From Enterobacteriaceae bacterium UBA3516 (GTDB taxonomy: Bacteria; Pseudomonadota; Gammaproteobacteria; Enterobacterales; Enterobacteriaceae), in NCBI GenBank assembly GCA_002377245.1, contig DFPL01000229.1:1-26437 (forward strand): a stretch of 26,437 nt of DNA, given 5' to 3'. Below are positions 25,001 through 26,437 of the stretch, in pieces (within the stretch, counting starts at the first letter, position 1; the number at the start of each line of letters is the position of its first letter). The notes below the pieces were generated by a model that was not told the DNA's origin, searched no databases, and worked only from the letters and a program-made list of their open reading frames with translations. Both the position numbers and the translations under genes were made by a program.

Positions 25001-26437
25001 ATGGCCAAAGTAAACAGACGAATACCGAAAACACCAACAGCACCAGCGCGCTGGCCAGCAAAGTGAACGCCGGGCAAAACGCAGTAGTGGTGGCGACCGG
25101 TGGCAAGCAGTCGGACATCAACATCGTCGGCTCAGATGTCAGCGGCAAGCAGAGTACCACCCTGTTTGCTGACAACGACATCAATATCGTGGCCGCGCAG
25201 CAAGAGCGCCATGAACGCAGTGATAATAAGTCCAGCGGCTGGAACGCGGGCGTTGCCGTCAGCTACGGCCAGGGGGGAGCCTCCTTCGGCGTCACGGCCG
25301 GTGCCAATAAAGGCAAAGGCTATGGCAACGGGGATGAAGTGTCCTGGCGTAACAGTCATGTCGGCGATATGGACGGGCAGACCACCCTTACCAGCGGTGG
25401 CACCACTACCCTGCGTGGCGGTCAGCTTCTGGGTAAAGGCGTCGACATTACCGCTCAGGATCTGAACATCGAAAGCCTTCAGGACACCATGCAATACGAA
25501 GGCAAACAGATGAATGTCGGTGGGCAGGTGACGGTGGGCTTCGGTTTTGCCGCCTCCGGTAACTACGGTAAGTCGGATGTGAATGCCGATTACGCCTCCG
25601 TGCAGGAGCAGTCCGGGGTCTTTGCCGGGGCAGACGGTTACGACATTAATGTTAAAGGCAACACCGATCTCGTCGGGGGGCTGATCACCTCCAGCGCCAG
25701 CGCGGAGCAGGCAGGTAAAAATCAGTTCAGCACCGGCACGCTCAGCTGGCGTGATGTTTACAACAACTCTGATTTTGAAGGCAACGGCTTTGGCATTGGC
25801 GGCTCAATGAGCATGAACACCGACATGGGACTGGGCAAAAATGCCACCCCACAGAGTGGCAAAACCGTGACGGATAAAGACGGCAATACCCATCTGGCGG
25901 AAGGCTATGCATCGCTGGACAAAAACATCAGCTTCGGCATTGGTCACGACAGCGGCAGCGAGAGCTCTGTCACCCGTAGCGGCATCAACACCAGTAATGT
26001 GACCGTTACCCGTCCTGATGCGCAGCAACAGGCGATTGACGGCATCAAAACCGACATCACGACCGAGACCGCCGCCGCCAACTCGGGTCGTCTTGAGAAC
26101 AACTTCGACAAAGATCAGGTCTTTAAAGAGCTGAATCTGCAGGTCCAGGTGACGCGCGACTTTAAAGAGAATGCCAACCGTCAGATTGGGGTCCTGCTGG
26201 ATGGCAAGCAGGCGGCAGCCCGTGATGAACTGCAAAAAGCGATTAAGTCAGGTGACGTGGCGAAACGCGATGCCGCCCTGGATGAGATTTATAAAATTCA
26301 GTATCAGCGCCGCCTGCTACAGACCGTCGTTGGCATCGTCGCCGGCTCCCCGGATGCCGCCATCACCCAGGGTACCCTGGTTCTCGCTGCAACCAAATTG
26401 CGTGAAGAGACGGCCAGAAACTCAATGTTGTCGCCGG
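18820..26437 (+). CDS. cdiA: CdiA-like two-partner secretion exoprotein (3' end outside window)
   Basis: The frame opens at the ATG at 18820, inside the end of the acyltransferase gene, and 2539 codons run unbroken to the window edge. An extended signal peptide region (MNKNLYRIVFNKARGMLMVV) precedes a hydrophobic core, and cleavage is likely after AQA at residue 67. The TPS secretion domain follows, with NPAGITCNGCGFIN at 178-191, including the C184/C187 pair. FHA-1 beta-helix repeats cover about 250-1187. A non-repetitive region at about 1188-1575 sits where CdiA proteins carry the receptor-binding domain and includes a Pro-rich linker (1388-1410) and ETDPRFTNEKQWLGSDYM. FHA-2 repeats follow (KSGLLSSGGIGFTVGSRKE near 1895). 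The last 100 or so residues turn helical. The pretoxin domain, toxin tip and immunity gene are not in view, so a filamentous haemagglutinin without toxin is not excluded. Confidence 0.88.
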   Translation, partial: MNKNLYRIVFNKARGMLMVVADIARSGRAGSSRGAGLGHTHSRLVCKISTMSLSLWLAMGVIQTAQANIVADINAAKNQQPTVLQSANGTPQVNIQTPSKGGVSRNNYTQFDVNQQGAILNNSHKNVQTQLGGMVAGNPWLAKGEAKVILNEVTARDPSKLNGMIEVAGQKAQVVIANPAGITCNGCGFINANRATLTTGQTQLTNGNLTGYNVERGEVVVEGAGMDTTGADYTDIIARSVKVNAGLWANDLKVTTGRNQVDAAHDQVTKGSDEASTRPQLAVDVSSLGGMYAGKIRMVGTETGVGVRNAGALGAQAGSVTLTVDGRIENSGTVRGSESAIVQTAGEFRNSGVMTAGNDLQARAATLTADKGSVLAAGVSNDGKVGDTGELQLTTNGQLSAHGQTLAGGNVAIQGQGVDISGSQTQGKRVVLNANSGDLSTQNALVGASELTATTAGTLNNNGGSLSADKLNLSAQRLSNQKGKLIQSGKGTLAVALPGSLDNQQGQIASNGDLELNADAVNNRGGQLLGVEGSTRLTSGSLDNTDGLISATGGEGQIRARQAVNNAGGRIEAAKNQRIEAASLNNQKGVIVADGAALALNKGDFDNQGGSLLSQGTLDIESGAVNNQSGFLASNGAFNFTGGDVDNRLGQFGTDSTLNARFDNFINEQGAVKAGGDMTLDGTSLVNDNAGLIQSGGTLNASAQRISNRNSGKTGGIISLGDTTLAADTVDNSNGVAYAGKGINISGDTLNNAAGQLVAAESLTVNSAQRLDNQSGLIQAKNIQASAGALNNVDGTLNSQGELNLSSNNLNNQAGTLAAKGAMDIAAATLDNRNGGRVIGEGKTALHTDSLLNNDGQIQSVDDLLLDSAKGVIDNASGLIRTGKSLTLNAVDFVNQNTLGDNKGVEGQRVTLSTGTLNNQSGSVLADDALVIRNAGELNNTGGALAASGVLDVGGEKLNVINRDGTLKAGKALNVDAETLDGSGQLLSLGDMDLQSANTFTNSGSTIANITLTLATNGDVINSGKLLAGQALNVESENLTNAKDGEINAGRNTLTTRGTLLNRGLIDGGYTRLNADTLTNIGTGRIYGDAVGVNATTFNNLAENGTAATLAGRERVDLGVTTLNNVDHGLIYSAGNMAIGGSLADNGAATGQAAAINNHSSTIESAGDMAIKADQINNINDRFSTEIVTVSQEPLTEYQHSGSTNRWKAGTENVFVDDNSSDGLRNLSTPELPGGGHDNFNQYDYTRTVEETRIKESDPAKILAGGNLTLSGNTLNNDKSQVIAGGTLSTDGLGTIKNDDVTGVRRTTDVGTVTHYYRIRHKGDDEQGRDRTNYTPPTAIQSIKLKPGQLVSNSTVDGSNLSISPLVQQATQVTIAKGAGVGSGQVGSPTSPPQQAVSPGEPVTPPAGQQFEVTPADGLIRIVGPNTTLPDNSLFKVNPSADVPFLVETDPRFTNEKQWLGSDYMQKAFSSDGDNTQKRLGDGYYEQRLVREQVIGATGQRYLDGYSNDEEQYKSLMDKGITFGKQYDLKLGVALTPEQMALLTGDIVWLVNTRVKMPDGSMQTVLVPQVYAKVKQGDIDGSGALIAGNNVSLKLNGSLFNSGTISGRRVLQLDADNITNQAGTIRGADVNLAARTDINNIGGTMVGDNSLIANAGRDINVTTTTASAQSANGENRFSRTTIDSVSGIYVQGKDGKLALQSGRDITLTGAQVIASGENGKAQLVAGRDLNLDTITTARSDNLIWDADNTLKQSSLEHNGTTVSGTGGVTLAAKNDINARGASVNSDGALALLAGQDVNISGVLNESQLDERHKVVGGNGWLSKTTRTTRDTIDRQTVQGSELSANTVKIDAGNDVTVAGSSIVGTGDVGVRAGNDLTLTTMGGRNEETHFKQEKKSGLLSSGGIGFTVGSRKETTEQASQALSGQGSMVGSLQGDTVLLAGNDYRQTGSTVASPEGNVGIQGKNVTIEADENTYVSQYKRTVEQKGFTLAVNVPVVQAVRGAIQSTENVGKSNDDRINMLAAANAAWDSARAASAMMNMSQGLMENGAQAMAQNVSVSLTYGQSKQTNTENTNSTSALASKVNAGQNAVVVATGGKQSDINIVGSDVSGKQSTTLFADNDINIVAAQQERHERSDNKSSGWNAGVAVSYGQGGASFGVTAGANKGKGYGNGDEVSWRNSHVGDMDGQTTLTSGGTTTLRGGQLLGKGVDITAQDLNIESLQDTMQYEGKQMNVGGQVTVGFGFAASGNYGKSDVNADYASVQEQSGVFAGADGYDINVKGNTDLVGGLITSSASAEQAGKNQFSTGTLSWRDVYNNSDFEGNGFGIGGSMSMNTDMGLGKNATPQSGKTVTDKDGNTHLAEGYASLDKNISFGIGHDSGSESSVTRSGINTSNVTVTRPDAQQQAIDGIKTDITTETAAANSGRLENNFDKDQVFKELNLQVQVTRDFKENANRQIGVLLDGKQAAARDELQKAIKSGDVAKRDAALDEIYKIQYQRRLLQTVVGIVAGSPDAAITQGTLVLAATKLREETARNSMLSP
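19561..22380 (+). repeat. FHA-1 type beta-helix repeat block within the exoprotein
   Basis: About 940 residues are made of degenerate units of roughly 20 residues of the form LNNQxGxLxAxxxLxLxxxxLDNxxG, for example LDNQQGQIASNGDLELNADA and FDNQGGSLLSQGTLDIESGA. Each unit is expected to form one rung of a right-handed beta-helix. The repeats are regular in Asn/Gly ladder positions but divergent in DNA, and the minus strand therefore carries many long shadow frames. Confidence 0.85.

Overview
The window is a chromosomal segment of an enterobacterium (family Enterobacteriaceae, close to Enterobacter/Leclercia/Lelliottia). The first 16.3 kb follow the E. coli K-12 order znuA-znuCB, ruvBA, ruvC-yebC-nudB-aspS, yecD-yecE-yecN-cmoA-cmoB, cutC-yecM, argS, and nearly every product has the E. 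coli length. The identifications come from remembered family sequences and motifs read in the translations; no search was run. Three places depart from that order: an unrecognised membrane protein replaces yebB between ruvA and ruvC; the cmoB-cutC junction, which carries torY/torZ in E. coli K-12, holds a REP element and two near-identical 92-bp repeats; and cutC has an in-frame amber stop.

Layout. 1-2228: zinc uptake, with partial znuA diverging from znuCB across a Zur box. 2229-2546: stem-loops and a 31-codon membrane-peptide ORF. 2547-5523: Holliday-junction genes; ruvAB has a LexA box overlapping its promoter, and ruvC is separate. 5555-8777: yebC, nudB and aspS, read leftward from a promoter near 8880. 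9045-12621: rightward yecD-yecE, yecN and cmoA-cmoB (carboxy-SAM synthesis and wobble-uridine modification). 12622-14338: repeats, a terminator, the cutC pseudogene and yecM. 14538-16271: argS, closed by a strong terminator.

From 16600 to the right edge lies a two-partner secretion locus that looks like contact-dependent inhibition of the cdiBCA type. It encodes an outer-membrane CdiB/ShlB transporter, an HlyC-family protein lysine acyltransferase with both catalytic residues, and a giant CdiA/filamentous-haemagglutinin exoprotein with 2539 codons still open at the window edge. The three genes overlap by 1 and 8 bp, which implies coupled expression. The polymorphic toxin tip and the immunity gene lie outside the window, so the toxin activity cannot be stated.

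The most interesting signals are the acyltransferase inside a CDI-type operon, the cutC nonsense codon, the yebB replacement, the 31-residue membrane peptide, and a dispersed intergenic repeat. That repeat has four copies here, with compensatory changes in its central hairpin.
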